The translations under genes were made by a program, and so were the position numbers. A stretch of 64,000 nt of DNA, from the NCBI RefSeq assembly GCF_014200595.1, contig NZ_JACHCG010000001.1:2480001-2544000 (forward strand), written 5' to 3'. This document shows, piece by piece, positions 1 through 9,567 of this stretch (position 1 is the stretch's first letter; the number at the start of each line of letters is the position of its first letter). The notes below the pieces were generated by a model. That model was not told where the DNA came from. It saw only the letters and a program-made list of their open reading frames with translations, and searched no databases. This DNA comes from Pedobacter cryoconitis. Its GTDB lineage: Bacteria > Bacteroidota > Bacteroidia > Sphingobacteriales > Sphingobacteriaceae.

Positions 1-1605
1 TTCCTGCAATGGAACGGGATATAAGTAATCCCTTTTCGGATCGAAAGTTCTTTTACTCGCATCTTCTACGACTAAAATTTTATCGGCATTCAGATTCAAA
101 GAGGCAGCAGTAGTTCCTACCCACTCCGTAACGTTATATTTGGCACCCAGCAAAGTTTGCGGTAATACCGTTTCTGCAATTTTCCAGCGCAATAAATCTG
201 TGTAACGGAAACCTTCCAGGCAAAGTTCTACTGTTCTTTCTCTCCTGATTTCTTCGCGCATGCTCAGGTTATTAGTGGTTACAAAAGCATTGGTTAATTT
301 GACTGGTAAGCCTGCTCTGGTTCTTAAGGCATTCACGGTTAAGTTTAAATCAGCGTCGCTGATAGCGCCATCCATTTCGTACTTTGCTTCTGCATAAATC
401 AATAAGACTTCCGCATAGCGAATAAGTGGTTTATGAACAGTTGCGTTATTATTCGTTGTCCAATCGGCCGAATTAAATCCCTTTTTTCCAGCAAAAGCAG
501 ATCTTGTTCCTAAGGAAGTTCCCGGCACCCAGGCTCTCTGATAAGATTGTTCGCCACTTCTGTAAACTAAAGTGGTAATCCTTGGGTCTCTGTTATCCAG
601 AACCGTATTATAACTTACTTCGTCTTTTTCATTCACAAAAAAGGCAGATTTTTTAGCAGATGGCGTATTGTCTGTATTGTAAGCTGGTAAACCATCTTTA
701 TACAAGAACATGCGGATTAAATTACGCGTAGGTGCAATTCTTCCGTTTTCCAGATCGCGCGAGGTATTATGTGTTAAACCCAATGCGGCAGTTAAACCGT
801 ATAGTTTTACAAAAACATTCTCTGTATTGCCTGCTCCTTCTCCATCATGGGTAAACATGCCCTGGTAATTGGCAAAAAGGGTATGCCCCTGCCCCATTAC
901 TGAGGTTGCCGCTTGTACGGCAAGCTGAAGGTTTTGCTGATAATTCGGGGTGTTAAAGAACTTACCTCTTGTACCTTCGTCCAGTGCAACTCTTGCTTTT
1001 AAAGCCCATGCTGCACTTTTAGTCACTCTGCCATATTGAGCAGCTGGTAATGCAGCTCTGGTTGGTAACCAAAGTGCTGCGTAATCAAGGTCATCATAAA
1101 TGGATTGTACAACCTTAGCACGTTCTGTACGTGGCATAGTTAATTCCGGAGACTCTATAGTCAGCGTTTTCAGCAGCAAAGGCACATCTCCGTACTTTTG
1201 CACTAAAGCCGCATAAGCATAGGCCCTGAAAAAACGAGCCTCTGCAAAATATCTGTTTTTAACTGCATCGGTAACTTGTGCTTTCCCTGCTTTCTCCAGG
1301 ATATTATTTGCCGTAAAAATCTGTCTGTACGGAACTGTCCAGTCATCACTTGTACCTGCAACGCCACGGTTACCGTTACTGATCACGTTTAAACCAGACT
1401 GATTCACGTTATCGTCCCCACGATTGTCTACAGTATAACCAATCAGTTGCTCATACATTCTGTTTGATGCATTTATTAAATCATTTTCAGTGTTCCAGAA
1501 CTGATCATCTGTGAAAGATGTTTCTGGTAATCTGTCCAGCTTTTTACAGCTCAGGTTAAGTAACGTAACCATCAGAACAAAGATTAGTATGTTATATTTT
1601 CTCAT
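1..1605 (-). CDS. SusD/RagB-family outer-membrane lipoprotein, 3' end outside window
   Basis: Surface glycan-binding partner of a SusC TonB-dependent transporter. The reading frame runs from an ATG at 1605 to the window edge without a stop (535 codons seen). The N-terminus is a lipoprotein signal: a hydrophobic stretch ending in LLNLSC, with the lipidated Cys near residue 20. SusD-typical segments follow, such as a FFRAYAYAALVQKYGDVPL helix near residue 150 and a C-terminal RRERTVELCLEGFRYTDLLRWK block. The gene begins 28 bp after the susC-like stop and so is co-transcribed with it. The substrate cannot be read from the sequence; no glycoside hydrolase gene is in view beside the pair, although one may lie left of the window. 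Confidence 0.93.
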   Translation of the reverse strand, partial: MRKYNILIFVLMVTLLNLSCKKLDRLPETSFTDDQFWNTENDLINASNRMYEQLIGYTVDNRGDDNVNQSGLNVISNGNRGVAGTSDDWTVPYRQIFTANNILEKAGKAQVTDAVKNRYFAEARFFRAYAYAALVQKYGDVPLLLKTLTIESPELTMPRTERAKVVQSIYDDLDYAALWLPTRAALPAAQYGRVTKSAAWALKARVALDEGTRGKFFNTPNYQQNLQLAVQAATSVMGQGHTLFANYQGMFTHDGEGAGNTENVFVKLYGLTAALGLTHNTSRDLENGRIAPTRNLIRMFLYKDGLPAYNTDNTPSAKKSAFFVNEKDEVSYNTVLDNRDPRITTLVYRSGEQSYQRAWVPGTSLGTRSAFAGKKGFNSADWTTNNNATVHKPLIRYAEVLLIYAEAKYEMDGAISDADLNLTVNALRTRAGLPVKLTNAFVTTNNLSMREEIRRERTVELCLEGFRYTDLLRWKIAETVLPQTLLGAKYNVTEWVGTTAASLNLNADKILVVEDASKRTFDPKRDYLYPVPLQE

Positions 1606-1633
1606 CTCTACGTTTTATTTAATGATAATTCCT

Positions 1634-4600
1634 TTATAAAGTGATATTTACTCCAAATGATACCGAACGATAGAAAGGATAAGTTGACGCATTTACATTT
1701 TTGTCGTTATCTCCCAGTTCAGGATCAAATACACTCAGCACTTTCGTTCTTTCAAATAAATCCTGTCCGGAGAAGTACACTTTAAGGTTCTGAATATATT
1801 TCCTGTTCACTTTAAAATTATAGCCCAGCTGAACAGTTTTCAGGCGGATATAATTTCCATTCTGAACCCATTTATCAGAAGGCCTGAAATTATGCGCACT
1901 TGTTTGATACATGCGTGGGAAAAAGGCATCCGGATTATCTGGTGTCCAGTGATCCTGATGTATAGTCCATGGCATGTTTGAAGTTCCAAGAATTGGCGAC
2001 AATGTGTTCTCTTCAATGAAGAAGGAACGTTTCAGCACACCCTGGAAAAACACAGAGAAATCAAATCTTTTCCAGCTTCCGCCTAAGTCTATTCCGAAAG
2101 TATATCTTGGATTGGTATTACCTAAGTAAACTAAATCTCCCGGTTTTTCTGGTGTACCTCCACCTGCATCAATCACCCCACTGCCGTCCAGGTCTTTGTA
2201 TTTCACATCACCTGGCCCCGGGCTGGCAAAAAAAGGATATTTCACTTTAGTTTTATAAGCATCTGCTTCTGCCTGAGTCTGGAAATAGCCATCAGTTTTA
2301 TATCCCCAGAGACTGTTTAAAGGATATCCTTGTAACAAGCCAACTCTGCCTCCCGAACCAATAGAGTTTTTACCGTCATATTTAGTCAGCTTATTTTGAT
2401 TGTCAGCAATGCTGAAGCCAATATGGTAATCACCATTTTTAAAGATGTCCCTCCATTTCACTTCCAGTTCTGAACCCCAGCTTTTTAATTCACCTACATT
2501 ACTGCTTGGAATACCTACTCCAATAATGCTTGGCAGGTTTAAAGTCGCTAACATATTCTTATTATACTTTTGATAGTATTCAGCAGTAATGGTTAACCTG
2601 TTTTTAAATAAGCTGGCATCAATACCAATATTACTTGATTCTACGGTTTCCCATGTTTTATTTCTGGATGCTAAGTCTTTTTGAAACAAATACTGCGCTT
2701 TTGTCCCGTTAAAAACCAGGTTTGGCTGATCGGTGATAGTAAGTCCACTGGTGATTAAAGAAATATAATCATACAGACCTAATACAGAACCGTTTCCTTG
2801 CTGTCCCCATGATCCGCGTATCTTCAGGTTATCTACAAAGCGCACATTATTTTTAAAGAATGGTTCTTCACTGATGCGCCATCCTGCTGAGAATGCAGGG
2901 AAGATCTGGAAGCGGTTATCCGGAGCCAGACGAGAACTACCGTCACGGCGTACTACAGCTTCCAGGAGATATTTCCCATCATAGTTATAATTTAATCTGC
3001 CGAAAAGAGAACCAATTGCCCAGGTTTCGATTTTATCACTATTCGTTTTATTTGCAGGATCTCCAAAATTCAAACTAAAGAAATCATTACTCACCATATT
3101 GGTTGCACTTGCCGAAATTTCATCCTTACGGTATTGTTCAAATGAAGCACCAGCAAGTAATTTAAAGTTATGTTTATCAGCCAGCTGCAAGTCGTAAGTA
3201 AACTGACCTGTCAGGTTATCCTGGTAACCTTTATTCTTGGTCACATCAAGCTGATTTGGCGTATTGATAGAGTTTCTAATCGTATTTGTACTCTTACCGT
3301 ACCAGATTAATGTTCTTTTCTCTGATCTTAAGTTATACATATCCTGATTTCTGGAAGCAGATACATCGAATGCCAGTCCTTTAACCACGTTTTTAATGTT
3401 TAAACTGATTTTCCCTGTAAAGCTTTCGTAACTGCTGGTTTTAACACCTGCATTTTTCTCTATATCAATAGGGTTCAATTGTAAATCACCATTATATTGT
3501 TGACCTGTTACGTCTTCGGCTGGTGTAAAAACGGGTTGTCTTGTCCGTATACGGTATAATAAGTCTATAATGTTACCTGAATCGTAAGAGTTTTCATGGA
3601 TTGTTGAATTTACATAACCTGCAATCAAACCTACACTTACATATTTATTGACTTGTGAGTTTACTGATAGCCTTAAATTCTGTCTTGAATTATCATCAGG
3701 GCCATAGCGCAACACACCGTCACGTTTAAAATAAGATCCGGATAACAGGTAATTTAATTCTTGTTTTCCGCCACCTACAGAAAGCGCATAGTTCTGTGAG
3801 GCATTCACCTTATCCATTCCTTCTTTAATCCAGTCTGTATTTGCGTAATAATCCCAGCGATCTGCGGTTAAGCTTGGTCTGTAGTTAAAGTTTGGATTTT
3901 TAAGCCATTCTACTTGCTCATCTGTAAATTCCTTCGCTCCTGTTGCATTAAACCTGGCTTCATCAATCAGTGCTTGTTCATCCCAGGAGTTTAATCGTTT
4001 GGGTTGTCTGGCAGTAATATTCAGACTGTAATTGTTACTGAAGTTAATTCTTGTTTTACCACTTGTAGATTTTTTAGTAGTCACTAAAACTACACCGCCG
4101 GCAGCTCTTGCTCCATAAATAGAAGCCGCCGCTGCATCTTTTAAAACGGATATGTTTTCAATGTCATCGGGATTCACCAGGGCAAGATCCATTTCTACTC
4201 CATCTACTAATACTAAAGCTTTAGTATCATTGGCAGAAGAAAAACCACGAATGCGCAAGCCATAGCTTTCAGCCCCCGGTTTACCACTATTCCTGGTAAT
4301 AGTCACTCCTGGCGAAATCCCCTGAAGTGCGGCAATTGCATTTGGAACTGGCCGGTTTGTTAATACATCTCCGCTGATCTGTGCTACAGAACCGGTAAGG
4401 TTTACTTTTTTCTGTGTGCCATAACCAATTACAACGACCTCATTAAGTCCTTGCGCGTCTTCGTCTAAAATTACATTGACTGATGATTTCCCATTAAAGG
4501 AAAGTTCTTTAGGAAGATAGCCTACAAAACTGAAAATAATTACGCCATTTGGAGTGGCTGATGAGATACTGTACTGACCATTCGCATTGGTGAATGAGCC

Positions 4601-4753
4601 AATCGTGGTATTTTTAATTTTGACACTCACACCGGGTAAAGGTAAGCCTTGAATGTCTTTTACTGTTCCTGTTATCTTTTGTTGTGCGCCGGCAGTGAGG
4701 GAAAGGCAGCAGCACAGGGAGATACAAAGAAAATAGCTGTAAAGTTTATCCAT
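1634..4753 (-). CDS. SusC/RagA-family TonB-dependent outer-membrane receptor
   Basis: Outer-membrane beta-barrel that imports an oligosaccharide or similar ligand using TonB energy, paired with the SusD-like lipoprotein just downstream. The 1039-residue length is normal for the family. Visible parts in order are a signal peptide (about residues 1-23, ending AGAQQ), a carboxypeptidase-regulatory-like domain (about 26-100), the SusC hallmark VVVIGYGTQKK (about 106-116), the plug domain to about 230 and a long barrel ending in the hydrophobic terminus FGVNITL. The N-terminus has no extra STN domain, so anti-sigma signalling is not expected. No cognate sigma/anti-sigma pair is seen upstream. Confidence 0.95.
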   Translation of the reverse strand: MDKLYSYFLCISLCCCLSLTAGAQQKITGTVKDIQGLPLPGVSVKIKNTTIGSFTNANGQYSISSATPNGVIIFSFVGYLPKELSFNGKSSVNVILDEDAQGLNEVVVIGYGTQKKVNLTGSVAQISGDVLTNRPVPNAIAALQGISPGVTITRNSGKPGAESYGLRIRGFSSANDTKALVLVDGVEMDLALVNPDDIENISVLKDAAAASIYGARAAGGVVLVTTKKSTSGKTRINFSNNYSLNITARQPKRLNSWDEQALIDEARFNATGAKEFTDEQVEWLKNPNFNYRPSLTADRWDYYANTDWIKEGMDKVNASQNYALSVGGGKQELNYLLSGSYFKRDGVLRYGPDDNSRQNLRLSVNSQVNKYVSVGLIAGYVNSTIHENSYDSGNIIDLLYRIRTRQPVFTPAEDVTGQQYNGDLQLNPIDIEKNAGVKTSSYESFTGKISLNIKNVVKGLAFDVSASRNQDMYNLRSEKRTLIWYGKSTNTIRNSINTPNQLDVTKNKGYQDNLTGQFTYDLQLADKHNFKLLAGASFEQYRKDEISASATNMVSNDFFSLNFGDPANKTNSDKIETWAIGSLFGRLNYNYDGKYLLEAVVRRDGSSRLAPDNRFQIFPAFSAGWRISEEPFFKNNVRFVDNLKIRGSWGQQGNGSVLGLYDYISLITSGLTITDQPNLVFNGTKAQYLFQKDLASRNKTWETVESSNIGIDASLFKNRLTITAEYYQKYNKNMLATLNLPSIIGVGIPSSNVGELKSWGSELEVKWRDIFKNGDYHIGFSIADNQNKLTKYDGKNSIGSGGRVGLLQGYPLNSLWGYKTDGYFQTQAEADAYKTKVKYPFFASPGPGDVKYKDLDGSGVIDAGGGTPEKPGDLVYLGNTNPRYTFGIDLGGSWKRFDFSVFFQGVLKRSFFIEENTLSPILGTSNMPWTIHQDHWTPDNPDAFFPRMYQTSAHNFRPSDKWVQNGNYIRLKTVQLGYNFKVNRKYIQNLKVYFSGQDLFERTKVLSVFDPELGDNDKNVNASTYPFYRSVSFGVNITL

Positions 4754-5170
4754 AATTTTTAAATATTTGGTTGATTTGCTTGTTTAACCCAATTTTTGAA
4801 ATTGGAAAGACTATTGATTTACTTATACAGGAAGGGCTTGATTAATTGGAGCGTTAATGGACGATACATAGGGATGCAGGCATCCCGGAGAGAGGTTTAG
4901 GGAAAACGTCATATTATATTTGGTTTTTAGTTTGATTAGGAATTGAAATTAAACAACAACATCTTAAATGGTTTAAGCTAAATCGGCAAAAACGGGCTAA
5001 AGGCCGCTTTTTCATCATTTCAAGCGTTTGAAATAATTTGATTCTAATGAGCCGGATAAATTGATTTGTGCCTGAAAAGGTGTTATAATAGATTTAAGAC
5101 GCTTTTATTTATTTTTCAAAGGATGTAACTTCAGACAGCCCTCTACCGTCTTATTTATATAAATTAACGC
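4754..5170. other. Intergenic region between divergent SusC and ABC transporter genes
   Basis: This 417-bp gap must hold the susC-like promoter (minus strand) and the ABC operon promoter (plus strand). A TATATTTG box matching the Bacteroidota -7 consensus lies at 4915-4922 on the plus strand. It is about 250 bp from the ABC start codon, so its assignment is uncertain. No small gene, RNA or long inverted repeat was recognised. Confidence 0.5.
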
Positions 5171-6043
5171 ATGGTACTGGAAATTAAAAATCTCACAAAG
5201 AAATACAACAAACATAAAACAGGGCTTACAGACTATTCCATTACGCTCGAAAATGGAATCCTGGGTTTGCTTGGGCCAAACGGAGCAGGTAAGTCTACAC
5301 TGATGAAAATTATATCAACAATCAGTAAGCCTACACAGGGTACTTTGTTTTTAGATGGTGTGGATATTGTCAAAAACCCAGACAATATTCGAAAAATCCT
5401 TGGTTATCTGCCTCAGGATTTTGGCGTCTATCCTAATCTTAATGCTTATGAATTTCTAAAATATATAGCCGCAATGAAAGGTGTCGGTGGCCGGGGTTTA
5501 ACTCAGCGGATTGAAATGTTACTGGAAGGTGTTAATCTGATGGCTGATGCAAAAAGGCCAATTGGAACTTATTCTGGTGGTATGAAACAGCGCATCGGTA
5601 TTGCTCAGGCCTTATTAAATGATCCTAAGATACTTATCTTCGATGAACCTACTGTAGGGCTTGATCCCGAAGAACGGGTAAGGTTTCGCCAGTTGATTAC
5701 AGAACTGGCAGATGATTGTATTATTATCCTTTCTTCACACATCGTTTCAGATATTGAGACTATTGCAGATGAGGTTGCTGTAATGCAGGGCGGAAAGTTA
5801 ATCACAAAAGGCAGCCAGCCGGATATTATAAAATATGCAGAAAATAAGATTTTTGAGGTTCTTATTGAACCGGTTTCGCTCGCTGCATTTAAAAGTAAAT
5901 ACAGCGTGATTGATACGGCCAGACAGACTGACCAGGTACGTGTACGCTATATTAGTGAGCTGAACGCGATTGCGCCTTTCTCCACTCCTGTTAAAGTTGG
6001 TTTAGAGGATGCCTATTTATTTTTAACTCAAAGCCACGTTTAG
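5171..6043 (+). CDS. ABC transporter ATP-binding protein
   Basis: Cytoplasmic ATPase subunit of an ABC-2 type exporter. All motifs are intact: Walker A GPNGAGKST (about residues 35-43), Q-loop Gln82, signature YSGGMKQR (134-141), Walker B ILIFDEP with Asp158/Glu159, D-loop and switch His190 in SSHIVSD. The 290-residue length is usual for drug or antibiotic-type exporters (CcmA class). Its partner permease begins 3 bp after the stop but appears internally deleted, so this ATPase may have lost its membrane subunit. Confidence 0.93.
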   Translation: MVLEIKNLTKKYNKHKTGLTDYSITLENGILGLLGPNGAGKSTLMKIISTISKPTQGTLFLDGVDIVKNPDNIRKILGYLPQDFGVYPNLNAYEFLKYIAAMKGVGGRGLTQRIEMLLEGVNLMADAKRPIGTYSGGMKQRIGIAQALLNDPKILIFDEPTVGLDPEERVRFRQLITELADDCIIILSSHIVSDIETIADEVAVMQGGKLITKGSQPDIIKYAENKIFEVLIEPVSLAAFKSKYSVIDTARQTDQVRVRYISELNAIAPFSTPVKVGLEDAYLFLTQSHV

Positions 6044-6046
6044 CCT

Positions 6047-6670
6047 GTGAAATATTTCTACAATCTCCTGCAAGCCGATTATTTACAACGTACACGTAGT
6101 TATTCTTTTCTGATCACACTGGTTTTTACGGTGTATATGGTTAATATGGGTTTATGGATAGCCATGTGCTTTGCTCCTTTAACTATCGCACATGCTTACT
6201 TACTGCCGGTTTTATGGTTTTTACAGGTTACGCGCTGGTCAGATCTGACGACTAAGGAGAAAACAAACAGGGTGCATTATTTCACTTTTGCAGCTTACAG
6301 GCCTTTATTCAGGATCTTACCGGCACAAATTCTGTCTGGTGTGTTGTTAGCAATTGTGCTCGCATTACCGGTAATTTTAAGATATGCAATTGCAGGGGAT
6401 GTATATTCGATTGTTAATATTATAAATGGAGCGATATTAATCATTTCCTTAGCTGTATGTATGGGAATTATAACAGGTGGTAAAAAACTGTATGAAATTA
6501 TATTTTTTATGCTCTCCTATGCGGTCGTGAACAAGCTGACGTTTATTGATTACCTGGGCAGCATGTCTCATGATAACAGGATAGGTTATACTTTAATATT
6601 AACAGGGTTAAATATGACTGCTTTATTGATCAGTTTTATGGTTAGAAACTATCAATCAAGGCATTTATAG
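6047..6670 (+). pseudogene. ABC-2 type permease, probably internally deleted
   Basis: A 207-codon frame starts with GTG 3 bp after the ATPase stop. The N-terminal part (NLLQADYLQRTRSYSFLITL) reads like the start of a membrane permease paired with this ATPase class, and the C-terminal part has several hydrophobic helices. Permeases of this type are usually around 500 residues. The abrupt change near residue 38 suggests an in-frame deletion of the middle that joins the first helix to the C-terminal domain. The frame remains open, so a short product may still be made. The decayed permease gene immediately downstream makes degeneration the likelier reading. Confidence 0.55.
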
Positions 6671-7365
6671 GATTTTTTTTAGCAATTGCGATTATGTATA
6701 TACCTGCTGATAGTATAGCGCACAGCAAATACAAAACTTTTAAAGAAAGAGCTTTGCAAATAAATGGTGTCCAAAGCTTTAGTTATTGTCAGCGCCCGCC
6801 ACTATCCAATGAAATGAGTACAACGAGTTTCTCTTTCAATGGCCAGAAGAACAACGATTTCGAACTTAGAAGTTCTTCAGCAGATGCTGATTATTTTAAA
6901 GTATTTGATCTGAAACTAATAGCGGGAAAAGCATTTTTAAGTAGTGATACCGTGAATGGCTAGGTTGTTAATGAAAAGATCATGGCCATATTATTCCGGT
7001 TTTTTGCCGGGGTCATTATATTTATATCTTTCATAGGGTTATTCGGATTAATTTCTTTTGTAGCTACTCAGCGCACCAAAGAAGTAGCGATCAGAAAAGT
7101 ATTGGGGGCATCAACTTTTGAATTGGTAAAGATGCTCAATGGTTCATTTTTACTGATGGTTTTTCTGGCTAATCTGGTTGCATGGCCATTAGCTTACCTA
7201 TTGGTTTCAAAATGGTTATCTGGTTTTGCTTACCGCGTTGAATTAGGGATGTGGCCTTTTGCGCTCGCGTTCTTTATTTCCATGTTGATTACTTTGATAA
7301 CGGTTAGTATCCGTTCTTATCAAGCAGCTGTTGCCAATACAATTGATGCACTGAAACATAAGTAA
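6661..7365 (+). pseudogene. FtsX/MacB-like ABC permease remnant
   Basis: One frame contains two pieces of a MacB-type permease. At 6694-6960 is part of the periplasmic domain, ending in FKVFDLKLIAGKAFLSSDT, a typical MacB_PCD string. A TAG stop follows at 6961-6963. In the same frame VVNEKIMA continues the conserved text, then jumps straight into the last transmembrane domain (GLISFVATQRTKEVAIRKV, a classic FtsX motif, to the end at 7365). Intact relatives are about 780-800 residues. The first transmembrane helix, much of the periplasmic domain and two helices are therefore missing, in addition to the nonsense codon. Confidence 0.85.
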
Positions 7366-7398
7366 TATTATTTTTTAAAATAATGAGTCAGTATCATA

Positions 7399-7412
7399 AT
7401 ACCAATTGGTAT
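7399..7412. promoter_or_regulatory. 14-bp perfect palindrome, candidate operator
   Basis: ATACCAATTGGTAT is a perfect palindrome 25 bp before the start codon of the thioesterase gene, where a repressor would block transcription or the first steps of elongation. Small dimeric regulators commonly bind palindromes of this size. No TetR, MarR or HxlR gene lies beside it, so the regulator is unknown. Confidence 0.45.
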
Positions 7413-7437
7413 ATTTAAATCTCAAAAGAAGGTTTAT

Positions 7438-7893
7438 ATGAAAAACGATACCACTCAGATCAGGCAGGGCCTGATCGATCAGCTTGGAAAAACAGTTACA
7501 AATTCTCCGTCGGCTTTTATGCTATGGCTTGCGCCTATAGTACGCGAAATAGAACATGGAAGTATGACTTTTGAATACACAGTCAGACAGGAAATGACCA
7601 ATCCGATAGGCACATTGCATGGCGGGGTAACTGCTGCTATTATGGACGATATGATCGGTGCCACCATTATTAGTTTGGGGAGAGAATATTTTTATACGAC
7701 GATCAATAACGTCATAGATTATTTTTCTACAGCAAAAGCCGGAGATGTGGTTACTGGAAAAACAATGGTTATTAAGGCTGGTCAGCAGATCATCAATGTT
7801 CAGTTTGAATTATGGAATCTTAAAAAAGACAGGCTTCTGGCCAGGGGTTATTCTAATGCACTAAAGACCGATCACAAAATAAATGGAGCATAA
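7438..7893 (+). CDS. PaaI-family hotdog-fold thioesterase
   Basis: Predicted acyl-CoA thioesterase of the PaaI/YdiI type (151 residues). The family motif GTLHGGVTAAIMDD (about residues 58-71) carries the His-Gly-Gly turn and the acidic catalytic residue. The rest follows the hotdog pattern, including VIDYFSTAKAGDVVTGK. The start at 7438 is the only ATG with a plausible upstream purine stretch (AAGAAGG). It stands alone, with a palindromic site just upstream. The acyl substrate cannot be inferred. Confidence 0.85.
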   Translation: MKNDTTQIRQGLIDQLGKTVTNSPSAFMLWLAPIVREIEHGSMTFEYTVRQEMTNPIGTLHGGVTAAIMDDMIGATIISLGREYFYTTINNVIDYFSTAKAGDVVTGKTMVIKAGQQIINVQFELWNLKKDRLLARGYSNALKTDHKINGA

Positions 7894-7943
7894 TAGGATC
7901 AATTTGGTGATCTGTTTGTAAATTGAAGTTTAATCTTTTCTTT

Positions 7944-9032
7944 ATGCGAAGTCTCCTCTCCTGCTGTGTATTATTATTTACCATCATTTCTTTAAAGGCA
8001 CAGACTCCTGTGAGTAAAGTTGCAGCGTATTCCCGACGTGTAGATCATGTTCTTGATTCTTGTATTCAAAAGAATTTCAATGGAGCGGTACTGATTGCAA
8101 AGAATGGAAAAATTGAATATCTGAGATATACCGGAATCGCAAACCGGCATTATGATATTAAATTTTCAGAAAAAACGAGGTTTAAGATATTCTCTGTAAC
8201 CAAAACCTTTACTGCGGTTTTAATTATGCAATTATATGAACAGGGAAAAATTAATCTTGATTCTACAATAGCTGCGTATTATCCGGAATATAAAGGTGAA
8301 GCGGCAAAAAAGGCTACGATACGGAATCTTCTGACTTATAGCAGTGGAAGAGATATTAAAGAGATGAGGGATCTTTTTGAAGCTTATAGTAATGATATCT
8401 GGTCTGTTGATGAGTTTATCAAGAAGTTTTGCTCTGAAAAGTTGATCGACACACCAGGCACTAAGTTTAATTACAGCAATGGGGATTATATTATCCTGGG
8501 TAAGATCATTGAAAATATATATAAGAAACCTTATGAGGAGGTTTTGAGGGAAAAGATATTAAGACCTCTTCATATGGAGCAGACTGATTACTTGCACCAT
8601 AATGATATCATTGTTAATATTGACGAAGGTTATGCTAATGATGGTCAGGACACCACTAAAATTCATATGCCGACTAATCATTATATAGATAATCATTTTT
8701 CTGCCGGGGCGATGTATTCTACACCGAAGGATCTATTGATTTTTGACCAGGCGATATTTAACCATACGATTCTCAAAAAAGAAACGGTTGATTTGATGCT
8801 TACTCCTTACGAGAACCTTGGCTTTGTGGCGATTGGCTTTTGGGTCTACCCAAAGAAGTTTGGCAAGATTAATACGCTGTTCGCAGAAAGACAGGGCGCC
8901 GGATATGGACATAATGCGAACTGGGTACACTTGATTGATCAGGGATTAACTTTTATTTTATTATCGAATACAAATACGGTGGAGTTGAACAAAATGCGGT
9001 TAAGTGTTATTTCTGCTTATTTAGGGCAATAG
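7944..9032 (+). CDS. Serine hydrolase, class C beta-lactamase/PBP-like family
   Basis: Exported serine hydrolase of the beta-lactamase-related family. The ATG at 7944 is preferred over an upstream TTG because it gives a proper signal peptide (MRSLLSCCVLLF... cut near SLKAQT). Catalytic SVTK (about residues 84-87) and Tyr-Ser-Asn (about 177-179) are present. The C-terminal HxG-like region reads GYGHNANW. The 362-residue length fits. Members cut D-amino-acid peptides, esters or peptidoglycan stems, so the true substrate is open. A plausible weak terminator (CGGGAT/ATCCCG stem, 9088-9111) follows. Confidence 0.87.
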   Translation: MRSLLSCCVLLFTIISLKAQTPVSKVAAYSRRVDHVLDSCIQKNFNGAVLIAKNGKIEYLRYTGIANRHYDIKFSEKTRFKIFSVTKTFTAVLIMQLYEQGKINLDSTIAAYYPEYKGEAAKKATIRNLLTYSSGRDIKEMRDLFEAYSNDIWSVDEFIKKFCSEKLIDTPGTKFNYSNGDYIILGKIIENIYKKPYEEVLREKILRPLHMEQTDYLHHNDIIVNIDEGYANDGQDTTKIHMPTNHYIDNHFSAGAMYSTPKDLLIFDQAIFNHTILKKETVDLMLTPYENLGFVAIGFWVYPKKFGKINTLFAERQGAGYGHNANWVHLIDQGLTFILLSNTNTVELNKMRLSVISAYLGQ

Positions 9033-9087
9033 ATAAGTATTTTTAAAGAATCAAATGCCCTTTTTTCTTCGTTTAAGGACAAATTAA

Positions 9088-9115
9088 CGGGATATTGGAT
9101 AAATAATCCCGATTT
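9088..9115 (+). terminator. Possible weak terminator after serine hydrolase
   Basis: A 6-bp stem (CGGGAT at 9088-9093, ATCCCG at 9106-9111) is followed by ATTTTA. The loop is 12 nt and the T-run is short, so support is modest. Confidence 0.35.
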
Positions 9116-9235
9116 TACAGATCAGAGATATAAAATGATGAAAATTATTATAACTAGAATTCAACACTTTAGCAGCAAAAACCAAAATATCCTGCTTTAT
9201 TATCACTTAAAACGTATTTATTCAAATTAAAATGA

Positions 9236-9243
9236 TACTTTTG
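9236..9243 (+). promoter_or_regulatory. Bacteroidota -7 box of tRNA-Lys
   Basis: TACTTTTG fits the TAnnTTTG consensus recognised by the Bacteroidota primary sigma factor. It lies 48 nt before the mature tRNA 5' end, a normal leader length for a tRNA precursor. A clear -33 TTG was not seen. Confidence 0.55.
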
Positions 9244-9291
9244 CATCACTGAAAACGGAAACGCTTCCAGTATTATTCTGAAAAGAATGAT

Positions 9292-9367
9292 GATTCCGTA
9301 GCTCAGCTGGTAGAGCATTACACTTTTAATGTAGTGGTCCTGGGTTCGAATCCCAGCGGGATCACCA
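9292..9367 (+). tRNA. tRNA-Lys (anticodon TTT), CCA encoded
   Basis: The cloverleaf can be drawn by hand: acceptor GATTCCG/CGGGATC with one G-U pair, D-arm GCTC/GAGC, anticodon stem TTACA/TGTAG with loop CTTTTAA (anticodon TTT), T-arm CTGGG/CCCAG with loop TTCGAAT, discriminator A and encoded CCA. The first 73 nt are identical to the second tRNA-Lys at 37533, but only this copy encodes CCA. Confidence 0.97.
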
Positions 9368-9386
9368 GATTTTAAATCAAAATTTC

Positions 9387-9425
9387 AAACCCCCATCAAA
9401 CAATTGTTTGATGGGGGTTTTGCTT
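9387..9425 (+). terminator. Rho-independent terminator of tRNA-Lys
   Basis: A near-perfect inverted repeat (arm ACCCCCATCAAACAA, complementary arm directly adjoining) ends in GGGGGTTTTGCTTTT. It lies 20 nt after the tRNA. Confidence 0.85.
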
Positions 9426-9567
9426 TTCCGGCAATTTCAAAACCGATAACGATTTCCATATAAATACTAATAAAAATGAGACTATTTGTCTGGATTTTGA
9501 TACTATTCGGTCGAATTCAGATAAGTTATTTATTTAATTTTAAAAATCCATTAACAGCAAGTTATCA

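Noticed and set aside
4915..4922. TATATTTG box as promoter of the ABC operon
   Set aside because: It fits the consensus but is about 250 bp from the gene, and AT-rich DNA yields such boxes by chance. Kept only as a note in the intergenic entry.
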